From positions 62,001-126,000 of the forward strand of contig NZ_QGDL01000007.1 of NCBI RefSeq assembly GCF_003149245.1: a stretch of 64,000 bases of DNA, given 5' to 3'. Shown piece by piece: positions 44,843 to 53,308 of the stretch (the first letter of the stretch is position 1; the number at the start of each line of letters is the position of its first letter). This stretch comes from Faecalicatena orotica (lineage in GTDB: Bacteria; Bacillota; Clostridia; Lachnospirales; Lachnospiraceae). The position numbers and the translations under genes were made by a program. The notes beneath the pieces were generated by a model. It had not been told where the DNA came from. It saw only the letters and a program-made list of their open reading frames with translations, and made no database searches.

Positions 44843-45721
44843 ATGAGTAAAACGATGTATCAAATTTTGATTGTTACAGGAATTGTAACCTCGGAGCATG
44901 ACCCTAAAACCAACAGAATGCTGAAAAGGACTTTGGAGTCAACAGGCAGATTCCAGGTAAAGATTACAGAAGAATTCAGAGGCGCGACAGCAGAAACATT
45001 AAAAGGCTATGACGCTGTTCTGTTCAATTATGATGGGAAAGCTGACGTAAAGGCTCCGTATATCCCGTTGGGAGATACCGCAGTAGAAACTCTATGTAAG
45101 TTTGTAGCAGACGGAGGCGGAATCATTATCTATCATTCATCCGCGATAGCACAGGAAGAGGAATTCCCTGATGAATTTGTGAAGATGATAGGCGGCGCTT
45201 TTAAGTTTACCAATGGAGGACGTAAAAACCCTAAGCTGTCATTTAGAGTAGACACCGTAAAGGGCGATCCCATTTGTGAGGATGTACCCGATTACTGGTA
45301 TACTGCACAGGATGACTTATTTGTAAATATCAAATGGCTTGAGGGGAATCAGGTGGATATCCTTGCTACTGTTTATGACGGTGAGGAGGACTACGACCTG
45401 AACCGGATGCAGAAACATCTGGCGAAAGACTATCAGAATATCGATTTTTCAAAGCTGGAGAATCTGAACAAGGATCACCCGGTGATCTGGAAAAATACAT
45501 ATGGAAAGGGACGTGTTTTCGTCCCGTTTATCGGCCACGGAATAGATACCATACGCAGACCGGAATTCGTCTCCATATTTGCACGCGGATGCGAGTGGGC
45601 GTGCTGCGGGGAGGTTACCATTCCATATCCGGATATACAGGAAGAAAAAAGATTTGCCGTGTGGCCGTACTATGATAATATTTCACTGGCAAAAATGGCA
45701 GAACTGACAGAAGGAATTTAG
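44843..45721 (+). CDS. ThuA-like (GATase1-like) protein, copy 2
   Basis: A 292-aa homologue of the 27692 protein. Shared blocks are ILIVTGIVTSEHDP, GYDAVLFNYDGKAD, GGGIIIYHSSA and TYGKGRVFVPFIGHG, then RGCEWACCGEVT. Here it follows a TIM barrel and Gfo/Idh pair, the setting of classical ThuA/ThuB 3-keto-sugar genes. The reaction is not known. Its stop lies 12 bp before palindromic element D. Confidence 0.82.
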   Translation: MSKTMYQILIVTGIVTSEHDPKTNRMLKRTLESTGRFQVKITEEFRGATAETLKGYDAVLFNYDGKADVKAPYIPLGDTAVETLCKFVADGGGIIIYHSSAIAQEEEFPDEFVKMIGGAFKFTNGGRKNPKLSFRVDTVKGDPICEDVPDYWYTAQDDLFVNIKWLEGNQVDILATVYDGEEDYDLNRMQKHLAKDYQNIDFSKLENLNKDHPVIWKNTYGKGRVFVPFIGHGIDTIRRPEFVSIFARGCEWACCGEVTIPYPDIQEEKRFAVWPYYDNISLAKMAELTEGI

Positions 45722-45732
45722 TGGAGGAGGGC

Positions 45733-46055
45733 GCCTGCCGGGGAAGGGGACGGAGGATGACGGGAGTATCTGACCTGTTTGAATGACTGCCCGCTATGCT
45801 AAACAGCAATAAGAGAGAATACGCAAAATCAGCCGGAACCGTACGCATTCACCGCCTAATCTGATGATTAGACGGCTCAGGCGTACTGAAAAGTTAATTC
45901 GGAATTAACTTTTCTCCGGCTGGTTTTGCGTATTTTCACTAACTGCTGCTAAGCCTGCTCTATGCATTTCAAACAGGTTAGATACTCCCGCTGCCCTCCG
46001 CCCCCCTTCCCCTGCAGGCTGGGCTCATCCGACTTGTAGTGAGAACCCTTGCACT
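45733..46055 (+). repeat. Large cruciform-type palindromic element D
   Basis: The outer arms 45733-45784 and 45966-46019 pair with some mismatches. The inner stem pairs 45796-45837 with 45915-45955. Inside are CTAATCTGATGATTAG (45856-45871) and AAAAGTTAATT/AATTAACTTTT (45889-45913), nearly identical to element C. The tail after 46019 is more diverged. It fills the whole gap between the ThuA-like gene and the convergent LacI gene. Confidence 0.83.
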
Positions 46056-46065
46056 GAGGAGAATC

Positions 46066-47130
46066 CTAAACGATGCTCAGGGTTTGAGGTGCAATTGTTT
46101 TGCGTTCAACAATATGTGTGGAGAATATGACGTTTCGGATACAAGGATTATCTACAGGACTTTTTAAATGCAGTTTATCCAGCAGGATCCGGACGGCCTC
46201 CTGACCGAGTTCCTCACGGGGGTAGGAGATGGTTGTTAGGGGGGGGTTCACATATTGTGAAAATTCTATATTATCACACCCAATGATCGATATATCCTCA
46301 GGAATAGAGTATCCGAGTTCCTGGATTGCTCTCATGGCGCCGATAGCCATTCTGTCATTCGCCGCAAACACTGCTGTAATATCAGCGGTGGAGGTTAATA
46401 ACTTTTTCATTTCCATGTAGGCGTTCTCCATATCCCAATTAATATTGAGCAGCAGGGAAGGGTTCAATTGTCTGTTGTTGGCCAGCATGGCCATTGCATA
46501 TCCGCGGAAGCGGTCTTCATATTCCAGAATACGTATTTTATCAGGTGTGTAACCGCTGATATCTCCGATGTAAACAATCTGGCTGTGTCCCAGATCAATC
46601 AGGCGCTGGATAATGGAGTATACAGTACTCTCAAAATTGAGGGATATCTTGTCATTCTGGAATCTGCCATATCCCCGGAACATCTCGACAGCAGGAATCT
46701 GTTTTTCATAAAAATACTCGTATATTTCTATGGGAACATCACCTATAAAAATAACACCGTCACAGGCGGAGGGTTCTCCCTTTTCACGCACTGCGGAATC
46801 AGAAAATTCCTCTGCTGAAAGCGCAAAGCTTAAGTTACATTTCTGCGCAATCAATTCCGACTCTATTCCCTTGATAATATCGGAAAAATAACTGTCGTCA
46901 AAGGAATGCTCGTCTTTGGTTACGATATAACCGATATTCTTTGTCCGTGAATTAGTCTGAGACTTGGTTTTCCGTTTTTTTACCTTATAGCCGAGTTCTC
47001 GTACACTTTCCCAGATCTTTTCTTCTGTTTCTTTTGAAACGTTCATTGTTTTATCATAGTTTATAACTCTCGAAACCGTGGTCAGGGAAACGCCTGCCTT
47101 CTCGGCTACATCACTTAGTTTAACCGCCAT
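46066..47130 (-). CDS. LacI-family transcriptional repressor
   Basis: A 354-aa regulator. The HTH starts VKLSDVAEKAGVSLTTVSRV. A periplasmic-binding-like sensor domain includes ADITAVFAANDRMAIGAM and DISIIGCDNIEFSQYVNPPLTTI. The coding strand holds an in-frame C8 run at the PPL codons (46239-46246 on plus). The ATG at 47130 has AAAGGATGG upstream. It diverges from the GH29/ABC/GH28 operon and most likely represses it and itself through the four operators at 47171-47372. Confidence 0.92.
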   Translation of the reverse strand: MAVKLSDVAEKAGVSLTTVSRVINYDKTMNVSKETEEKIWESVRELGYKVKKRKTKSQTNSRTKNIGYIVTKDEHSFDDSYFSDIIKGIESELIAQKCNLSFALSAEEFSDSAVREKGEPSACDGVIFIGDVPIEIYEYFYEKQIPAVEMFRGYGRFQNDKISLNFESTVYSIIQRLIDLGHSQIVYIGDISGYTPDKIRILEYEDRFRGYAMAMLANNRQLNPSLLLNINWDMENAYMEMKKLLTSTADITAVFAANDRMAIGAMRAIQELGYSIPEDISIIGCDNIEFSQYVNPPLTTISYPREELGQEAVRILLDKLHLKSPVDNPCIRNVIFSTHIVERKTIAPQTLSIV

Positions 47131-47170
47131 TTTATAACCATCCTTTTGCTTATACCCAAAGGTGATAAGC

Positions 47171-47372
47171 ATTTTACTAAAATCTATAAAGCTATATTAA
47201 CATACTATTTTCTGGTTTTCAATGGGTTCTTTCGGAAATCTAAATTTTAGTAAAAAGTGTAATAGTTTATAATACATGTAAAATATAATAAATTCAATAA
47301 TGGTGAATATTTCCACTGGATCAGAAAGAATGATAATTTTAGTAAAATTAGTGTTGACAAATTTACTAAAAT
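47171..47372. promoter_or_regulatory. Four LacI-type operator sites in the divergent promoter region
   Basis: The 13-bp palindrome ATTTTA-S-TAAAAT is perfect at 47171-47183 and 47336-47348. It has one mismatch at 47244-47256 and 47360-47372. Two sites flank the lacI side and two flank the GH29 promoter. The arrangement suits cooperative or looping repression by the adjacent LacI protein. Confidence 0.8.
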
Positions 47373-47382
47373 TATATATATT
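47354..47382 (+). promoter_or_regulatory. Sigma-A promoter of the GH29/ABC/GH28 operon
   Basis: TTGACA (47354-47359), a 17-nt spacer and TATATT (47377-47382). One operator ends just before the -35 box and another fills the spacer, so LacI binding would block RNA polymerase directly. AAAGGAGG follows at about 47391. Confidence 0.85.
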
Positions 47383-47405
47383 AAAATAAAAAAGGAGGTA
47401 AAGGA

Positions 47406-48833
47406 ATGGAAGAAAAACAAAAGAAAACGAGTTATGAAGCGAATTGGGAATCTTTAAAGCAGCATGAGCCCTCGGAATGGTTTAAGGATTCAAAGTTTGG
47501 TATTTTTGTACACTGGGGTGTGTACTCTGTGCCGGCATGGGCGCCGACCAATGACTGCCAGATCGACCAGTATACGAAACTGCATGGGACTCACCCGTAT
47601 GCAGAGATTTACCTGTATTGTATGAGGTTTAGGAACAGTCCTTTCTGGAAACACCACGTAGAGACGTATGGGAGCAATTTTCATTACGATGACTTTATAC
47701 CGATGTTTCAGGCTGAAAATTACCATGCAGAGGAATGGGCAGACCTGTTTAGGGAGGCAGGGGCAAAATATTCAGTCATGGTTACAAAACACAGTGACGA
47801 TTTTGCTATGTGGCCTACGGAATATTCGGACAGGAATGCATTCAAAATGGGACCACATAAGGATCTTGTCGGGGAATTTGCGGAGGCAATGAGAAGCCGT
47901 GATCTGAAGCTCGGGTTATATTTTACATGGTGTTTTAATGTCTATTACTCACATTATCCGAGTTTTCCGTATACGGATTATATCCATGCGCAGGCAAAGG
48001 AACTGATCGATACATATCATCCGGACCTGTTCTGGCCGGATGCAGAGTATGCGGTGCCCAGACAGAGGGTTCCGGCAGAGCTATGGAGAAGCGAGGAGAT
48101 GATTTCCTACTTTTATAATCAGGCAAAGGACCCGGCACAGGTACTTGTAAATGACAGGTGGGGAAAGGTTGATAATGAGCGGCTTCTTGGAGACTATATG
48201 ACGCCGGAATATGCAAGCATGGATGGGATTCCTGAATTTTACTGGGAAACGACGAGAGGGATCGGACGGTCATTTGGCTATAACCAGATGGAAGGCGAAG
48301 AAGATTATGCCAGTGTGAAAGAACTTGTGCACATTCTGGTAGATAATGTAAGTAAGAACGGCAACCTGCTATTAAATGTCGGACCGAAAGCAGACGGAAC
48401 AATACCGGATATACAAAAGAACCGGCTGCTTGGAATCGGCAGATGGCTGAAGAAAAACGGAGAGGCTATCTATGGCACACGCCACTGGGTACATTTTGGA
48501 ACAACAACAAAAGACGAGATCCCCATCAGGTATACCAAAAAGGGGGATACGGTTTATGCGATTGCTCTTGAGCGTCCGGCAGGAAACCTGAGTATACCGT
48601 ATCTGTATGCGAAGGACAATACGGTAATCAGGGGTGTGGCAGCGAACCGGGAACTGGAATGGCGGCAGAAAGGGAATGAGCTTGAAATTATACTGCCGGA
48701 AAACCTGGAAGAGTCAGAGGCTTATGCATTCTCGATCAGCCCGGAGCCATACTGCCTTATAACGGAGGAGAATAAGCCCAAAATACTGAAGGTAACAGAT
48801 CTTCAGGTAATGGGACTGGATAAGCACTGGTAA
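47406..48833 (+). CDS. GH29 alpha-L-fucosidase, cytoplasmic
   Basis: A 475-aa GH29 enzyme. Family blocks are WFKDSKFGIFVHWGVYSVPA, AKYSVMVTKHSDDFAMWPT, GLYFTWCF and NGNLLLNVGPKADGTI. The nucleophile is probably Asp212 in PDLFWPDAEY. No signal peptide is visible, so it should act on imported fucosyl oligosaccharides. The first gene behind the LacI-controlled promoter is followed at once by an ABC sugar importer. Confidence 0.92.
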   Translation: MEEKQKKTSYEANWESLKQHEPSEWFKDSKFGIFVHWGVYSVPAWAPTNDCQIDQYTKLHGTHPYAEIYLYCMRFRNSPFWKHHVETYGSNFHYDDFIPMFQAENYHAEEWADLFREAGAKYSVMVTKHSDDFAMWPTEYSDRNAFKMGPHKDLVGEFAEAMRSRDLKLGLYFTWCFNVYYSHYPSFPYTDYIHAQAKELIDTYHPDLFWPDAEYAVPRQRVPAELWRSEEMISYFYNQAKDPAQVLVNDRWGKVDNERLLGDYMTPEYASMDGIPEFYWETTRGIGRSFGYNQMEGEEDYASVKELVHILVDNVSKNGNLLLNVGPKADGTIPDIQKNRLLGIGRWLKKNGEAIYGTRHWVHFGTTTKDEIPIRYTKKGDTVYAIALERPAGNLSIPYLYAKDNTVIRGVAANRELEWRQKGNELEIILPENLEESEAYAFSISPEPYCLITEENKPKILKVTDLQVMGLDKHW

Positions 48834-48847
48834 AGGAGGAGAATTTT

Positions 48848-50182
48848 ATGAAAAAGTGTAGGATTTTGAGTGTTTTATTGTGCGCGGCTATGCTGGTAAC
48901 AGGGCTCGCGGCATGTGGAAAATCAGACGGGGATAAGGCTCAGAAGGATGGAGGCGGTGATGGGAAAATCAAACTGACCTTTATGGGGTGGCAGCCTGAG
49001 CTGCAGATGATGAATGACAAGATGCTTCCTGTGGTGAAGGAAAAATATCCGGATATCGAGATACAGGTGGAGATACTGGAATGGTTTGATTACTGGGATA
49101 AACTGACGATAGACTCGGCAGCGGGGGATGCTGCGGATATCGTTGCGATGGATGTAGACCATATTGCGACTTTTGAGGATTATTATATGGGACTGGATGA
49201 TCTGGCAAAGGATGTGCTGGGTGATGGCTGGGAGGACCAATATAATGACGGCATATTGGATGACCTGCGCGGTGTGTCCTCAGACGGGACACTGAAGATG
49301 ATGCCGTCTGATGTGACAGGGCTCTGGTATATTTTCTACAACAAAACAATTTGCGATAAGCTGGGAGTCGAACCGCCAAATGGGGAATATGAGGATCTGG
49401 CAAGATTTGCGGCGGAAATCAAAGAGAAAGACTCATCTATACTGCCAGTAGCATTTGCAGCAAAAGAAGATGTGAATCTGGGTTATTTCTATCTCTGGCT
49501 TGCAACAAATAATCAGCAGGGGATTGTTCAGGATGCAGTAGAAGGAAAAGCGTCTTTTACAGATGATGCCTTCGTAAAAGCATTTGACCAGCTCCAGAGA
49601 ATGTATGATGATGGGATTCTGGCAGAAGAGAATTTCGGACTGGATGCTTATCCGGGATGTGATGAAGCTCTGAAGAATGGAAACTGTGCGGCTTATCTGA
49701 CAGGAGAATGGTACCTTGGCAACTATCTGATGGGAACTTCCCTAAAGGGGACACCTACGGAAAATGATGAGATGGGTGTTGTTACCATGCGCAATGTGCA
49801 GGGCGCCGAAACCTGTATGCAGAAATATACTTCATTCGGATATGCCATCAGCAACGAATGTGAACATAAAGAGGAAGCAATGAAGATTCTGGAAGAATGG
49901 ACTCAGGGAGAAGCAGCAAATGAATGGATGAATTACATGGCCTGTGTCCCAGCAGCAAAATCTGTATCGATTGATGTCGGCAATATGAAATCCGAGGAGG
50001 CAAAGAAGACTTATCAGAAGGCACTGGATGACTTGAATCAAAATCCATCCGTTCTCCGTTCAACATTAAATATTGAACTGGATAATAAAATAGGTGAGGC
50101 TGTTGTTTCGGTTATGCGTTCAGGTCTGGACGTGGATGAGGCGTTGAAACAAATACAGGATACCGCAGATGCAGTGAGGTAA
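48848..50182 (+). CDS. Family 1 extracellular sugar-binding lipoprotein of ABC importer
   Basis: A 444-aa binding protein. The signal peptide and lipobox end LAACGK with lipid-anchored Cys23. A substrate-binding fold of the MalE-like CUT1 class follows (IKLTFMGWQPELQMMNDKML). It captures an oligosaccharide for the two permeases downstream. No ATPase is encoded next to it, so a shared MsmX-type ATPase elsewhere is expected. Confidence 0.92.
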   Translation: MKKCRILSVLLCAAMLVTGLAACGKSDGDKAQKDGGGDGKIKLTFMGWQPELQMMNDKMLPVVKEKYPDIEIQVEILEWFDYWDKLTIDSAAGDAADIVAMDVDHIATFEDYYMGLDDLAKDVLGDGWEDQYNDGILDDLRGVSSDGTLKMMPSDVTGLWYIFYNKTICDKLGVEPPNGEYEDLARFAAEIKEKDSSILPVAFAAKEDVNLGYFYLWLATNNQQGIVQDAVEGKASFTDDAFVKAFDQLQRMYDDGILAEENFGLDAYPGCDEALKNGNCAAYLTGEWYLGNYLMGTSLKGTPTENDEMGVVTMRNVQGAETCMQKYTSFGYAISNECEHKEEAMKILEEWTQGEAANEWMNYMACVPAAKSVSIDVGNMKSEEAKKTYQKALDDLNQNPSVLRSTLNIELDNKIGEAVVSVMRSGLDVDEALKQIQDTADAVR

Positions 50183-50196
50183 CAGCGGTCTTAAAG

Positions 50197-50232
50197 GATG
50201 TCAGGAAGCAGTGTCCTTAGCTTCCTGATATC
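50197..50232 (+). other. Intercistronic hairpin after the sugar-binding protein gene
   Basis: GATGTCAGGAAGC pairs with GCTTCCTGATATC (one G-U) around a 10-nt loop. There is no T-run. It is likely to protect or attenuate mRNA and favour high expression of the binding protein over the permeases. Confidence 0.65.
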
Positions 50233-50258
50233 CGGGTAAAAACGGGAAGGTGGCATGG

Positions 50259-51143
50259 ATGAGAAAAAATAAATGGAATTCATATTTATATATATTGCCT
50301 GCAGTTGCATTCGTTAGTGTTTTTCTGATTTATCCGATTCTCTTCAACCTGATATCCAGCTTTACAAAATGGAAGGGGCTGAATTTCAGTGCGGCAGAGT
50401 TTGTTGGACTCCAGAATTATGCAGCTTTATGGAAGGATACAGTTTTCAGGAATGATTTGAAAAACTGCATTTTCTTTATGGTGCTGACGCTGTTTTTCCA
50501 GATGAGTATCGGGCTGCTGCTCACGGTTCTGCTTAATATGAAACTGGCAGGGCACCGGTTTCTGGAGACAGTGTACTTTTTTCCGGTTGTGTTGTCATCT
50601 GTTGTGATCGGGTATACATTTTCGCATATCTTCGAGCCGAATTTCGGAGCCCTGAACACATTTTTACAATCGGCCGGGCTGTCAAATCTGAAGAGGATGT
50701 GGATTGGAGACCCAAAGTACGCTATCTATGCGATTCTGATAGCCAATATTTACCAATGGGCGGGTATGGGAATCATATACTACAGGGCAGGTCTGGCGGG
50801 GATTTCAAAGGATATCTATGATGCAGCTAAAATAGACGGGGCAGGATTCTGGCAGAGTTTTTTCAAGATTACAATCCCGCTGCTTAAAAATATCCATGTG
50901 ATTATCCTGCTGATGGGGACTATTGGGTGTCTGAAATTCTTTGATCTGGCCTATATCATGACGAGCGGGGGACCGGCCAATTCCACAGAATTCCCGCTTT
51001 TGTATCTTTACAGGAAGTTTATGAGAGAGTCGAACAGCGGGCTGGCAAGTGCGGTTGCAATTATCATTATTATTCTGGCAACTCTTATGTCGGCGGGAAT
51101 TTTGAAAATTACGGGGAACGGTAAGGAAGAGGGAGAATTATGA
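50259..51143 (+). CDS. CUT1-type ABC sugar permease (MalF-like)
   Basis: A 294-aa membrane protein with six helices, starting YLYILPAVAFVSVFLIYPIL. The EAA-type loop is DIYDAAKIDGAGFWQSFFKI. The ATG at 50259 is chosen because GGGAAGG lies 8 nt upstream; the GTG at 50250 is inside that site. Its last codons overlap the next permease gene (ATGA). Confidence 0.92.
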   Translation: MRKNKWNSYLYILPAVAFVSVFLIYPILFNLISSFTKWKGLNFSAAEFVGLQNYAALWKDTVFRNDLKNCIFFMVLTLFFQMSIGLLLTVLLNMKLAGHRFLETVYFFPVVLSSVVIGYTFSHIFEPNFGALNTFLQSAGLSNLKRMWIGDPKYAIYAILIANIYQWAGMGIIYYRAGLAGISKDIYDAAKIDGAGFWQSFFKITIPLLKNIHVIILLMGTIGCLKFFDLAYIMTSGGPANSTEFPLLYLYRKFMRESNSGLASAVAIIIIILATLMSAGILKITGNGKEEGEL

Positions 51144-51943
51144 GTAATGCAAAGAAGAAAAATTTACTGATTGAAGTGATATTGTTTGCTGTCGCTGCGA
51201 TCTGGATTATTCCAGTATTGTCAACGGTACAGATCTCTTTGAAAAATGGCGGGATTCAGAATTATCAGGATGTATTTGCCACAAAAATCAATGAAGTAAT
51301 GATTCTGCCGAAAATGATATTGAATAGTGTGATTGTGACAGGCGGAACGATCCTGATTGTTATGGTATCTGCAACACTGGCTGCTTACGCATTTTCAAAG
51401 CAGGTTTTTCGCGGGAAACATTTTTTCTTCGTCCTTCTATTATCCTGCTATGCAATCCCGATGCTGTCCACACTAATTCCCAATTCACTGCTGATGAAAA
51501 GCCTTGGCCTGCGCGGATCCTATATTTCCATGATATTTCTGCTTGCAACGGCGAATATTCCATTGGCAATTTTAATCTTCAAGGGCAATTTTGACGGGAT
51601 ATCGAAGACATACATAGAAGCAGCCGCAATAGACGGGAGTACGGATCTGAAAACATTCCTCTTTATTATTCTGCCGATGTCAAAGCCTGCAGTCGTAAAT
51701 GTCCTTGTAGTACTTTTTATACAGGTGTGGAATGATTTCCAGATACCACTGGTTTTCTCTACGAGTCCGGAAAAGTATACACTTACCCTTGCGCCGACAT
51801 TCTTCGGATTGACACAGAACCGTCTGGACCTGCCCCATTTGTATGCTTCCATTGTAATTATTGCCATACCGGTTATTGCCTTTTATATGTTTATGCAGGA
51901 TAAGATTGTGGAAGGAATGAGTCTGGGAGGGTTAAAAGAATGA
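51140..51943 (+). CDS. CUT1-type ABC sugar permease (MalG-like)
   Basis: A 267-aa permease with six helices and the EAA loop TYIEAAAIDGSTDLKTFLFI. It is the partner of the 50259 permease. It is coupled to both neighbours by ATGA overlaps, so importer and GH28 genes are translated together. Confidence 0.92.
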   Translation: MSNAKKKNLLIEVILFAVAAIWIIPVLSTVQISLKNGGIQNYQDVFATKINEVMILPKMILNSVIVTGGTILIVMVSATLAAYAFSKQVFRGKHFFFVLLLSCYAIPMLSTLIPNSLLMKSLGLRGSYISMIFLLATANIPLAILIFKGNFDGISKTYIEAAAIDGSTDLKTFLFIILPMSKPAVVNVLVVLFIQVWNDFQIPLVFSTSPEKYTLTLAPTFFGLTQNRLDLPHLYASIVIIAIPVIAFYMFMQDKIVEGMSLGGLKE

Positions 51944-53286
51944 TAAATATAAAAAAAGAAATATTGCTCGTACCTGAACCAGAGGGTACAGATGATACGG
52001 GGAGAATCCAGGCAGCGGTGGATAGCTGCAGGGAAACGGGAGGCAGGGTAGTCTTTGCACCGGGAAAATATTATACAGGGACGATACATTTGTGCAGTAA
52101 TTTGATGATAGAATTCACAGAAGGCAGTGAAATAATCGGAAGTGATGACCTGGCGAAGTATACGGTTCATGAATACAGCCACCAGTCAAAGCAGAATTAC
52201 TGGCAGAGTCTCTTTTTTGCAAGAGATGCGGTACATGTGGTGCTAAAGGGAAAGGGCCGGATATCCGGTCAGGGGGATCGTTTTCCATATGGACTGGAGG
52301 CATACAGTGTGGATGATCAGGATATGGCACCAGTCAGGGAATATAAAGTAAGGCCCAGCCTGCTCTATTTGAAAGGCTGTACAGATGTGAAAGTAGAACA
52401 GTTAGAATTGAGAGATGCCGCCCAGTTTGCAGTGCTGACAGAAGAATGTACAAAAGTGGAGTTTCGGGACGTCAGTGTCATTAATAGAAAGAACCAGAAC
52501 ACAGACGGGTTTCATTTCTCCGTGATCAGAGATATTATGGTCGAGAACTGCAGGCTGGACTGTGGAGACGATGCGGTCGTCCTCAACAGAAGCGCCGCCG
52601 GAGTCAGGATCAGAAATTGTGATATTTCATCCAGATGGGCGGGAATACGGATCGGACCTTTTTCAGATGGAGAGTTTACCAGGATTGAAGTCTGTGGCTG
52701 CCACATTCATCATACTTACGGATGCGCTGTAAAGATACAGGTAGGGGAGGGCGGCTATGCTCATGATCTATATTTTCACGATCTGGTGATGGACGAAGTT
52801 ACAGGACCAGTTCAAATCAGGCTGTGTCATTTTCCAGGGTGGGAGACGAAAAAAGAAACAAACATAAGTCCCGGCAGAATTGATCGTATTACCTTTGAAA
52901 GAATCAGGGCCAGAGTAATCGCCGAGGGAAAACCGAAGCCTCATGAAGTGCCCGTATTCGACGGCGAAAGATATTCCTGTGTTCAGGTTCAGGGACTGGA
53001 TGAATATAAGATAGGCCGGCTGACATGCAGGGATTGGGACATTCAATATGAGGGCGGGTATGAAGATACGGCATACAGCCTGCATTTAACAGAAAATGCA
53101 GACTACAGATATCCGGAATATTTTATATTTGGGATTATGCCATGTTATGCCATGTATGCGGCCCATGTAGAAAAACTGGTGCTTTCCGGTCTGCATTTTT
53201 CTTGTGAAAAAAGGGATGTCAGGGTGCCGTTTGTTTTTCATGATATAGCTGGAATAGAAATGACAGGAATACAGACAGAACAATAA
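51940..53286 (+). CDS. GH28-like right-handed beta-helix protein, first
   Basis: A 448-aa protein of the pectate-lyase superfamily, polygalacturonase (GH28) branch. Catalytic blocks are NTDGFHFS and CGDDAVVLN, the NTD and DD acids. The usual GHG is not obvious, with RWAGIRIGPF in the RIK region. There is no signal peptide, so it is cytoplasmic. It may cleave galacturonic-acid-containing or other uronide oligosaccharides. The start overlaps the permease stop. Confidence 0.82.
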   Translation: MINIKKEILLVPEPEGTDDTGRIQAAVDSCRETGGRVVFAPGKYYTGTIHLCSNLMIEFTEGSEIIGSDDLAKYTVHEYSHQSKQNYWQSLFFARDAVHVVLKGKGRISGQGDRFPYGLEAYSVDDQDMAPVREYKVRPSLLYLKGCTDVKVEQLELRDAAQFAVLTEECTKVEFRDVSVINRKNQNTDGFHFSVIRDIMVENCRLDCGDDAVVLNRSAAGVRIRNCDISSRWAGIRIGPFSDGEFTRIEVCGCHIHHTYGCAVKIQVGEGGYAHDLYFHDLVMDEVTGPVQIRLCHFPGWETKKETNISPGRIDRITFERIRARVIAEGKPKPHEVPVFDGERYSCVQVQGLDEYKIGRLTCRDWDIQYEGGYEDTAYSLHLTENADYRYPEYFIFGIMPCYAMYAAHVEKLVLSGLHFSCEKRDVRVPFVFHDIAGIEMTGIQTEQ

Positions 53287-53308
53287 ATACGACCAGTGAG
53301 GAGAGACT

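Noticed and set aside
14924-46055. Palindromic elements as retron, group II intron or CRISPR-related RNA
   Set aside because: No reverse transcriptase, Cas or transposase gene is present, no domain V-like hairpin was seen, and there are no short regular repeats with unique spacers.
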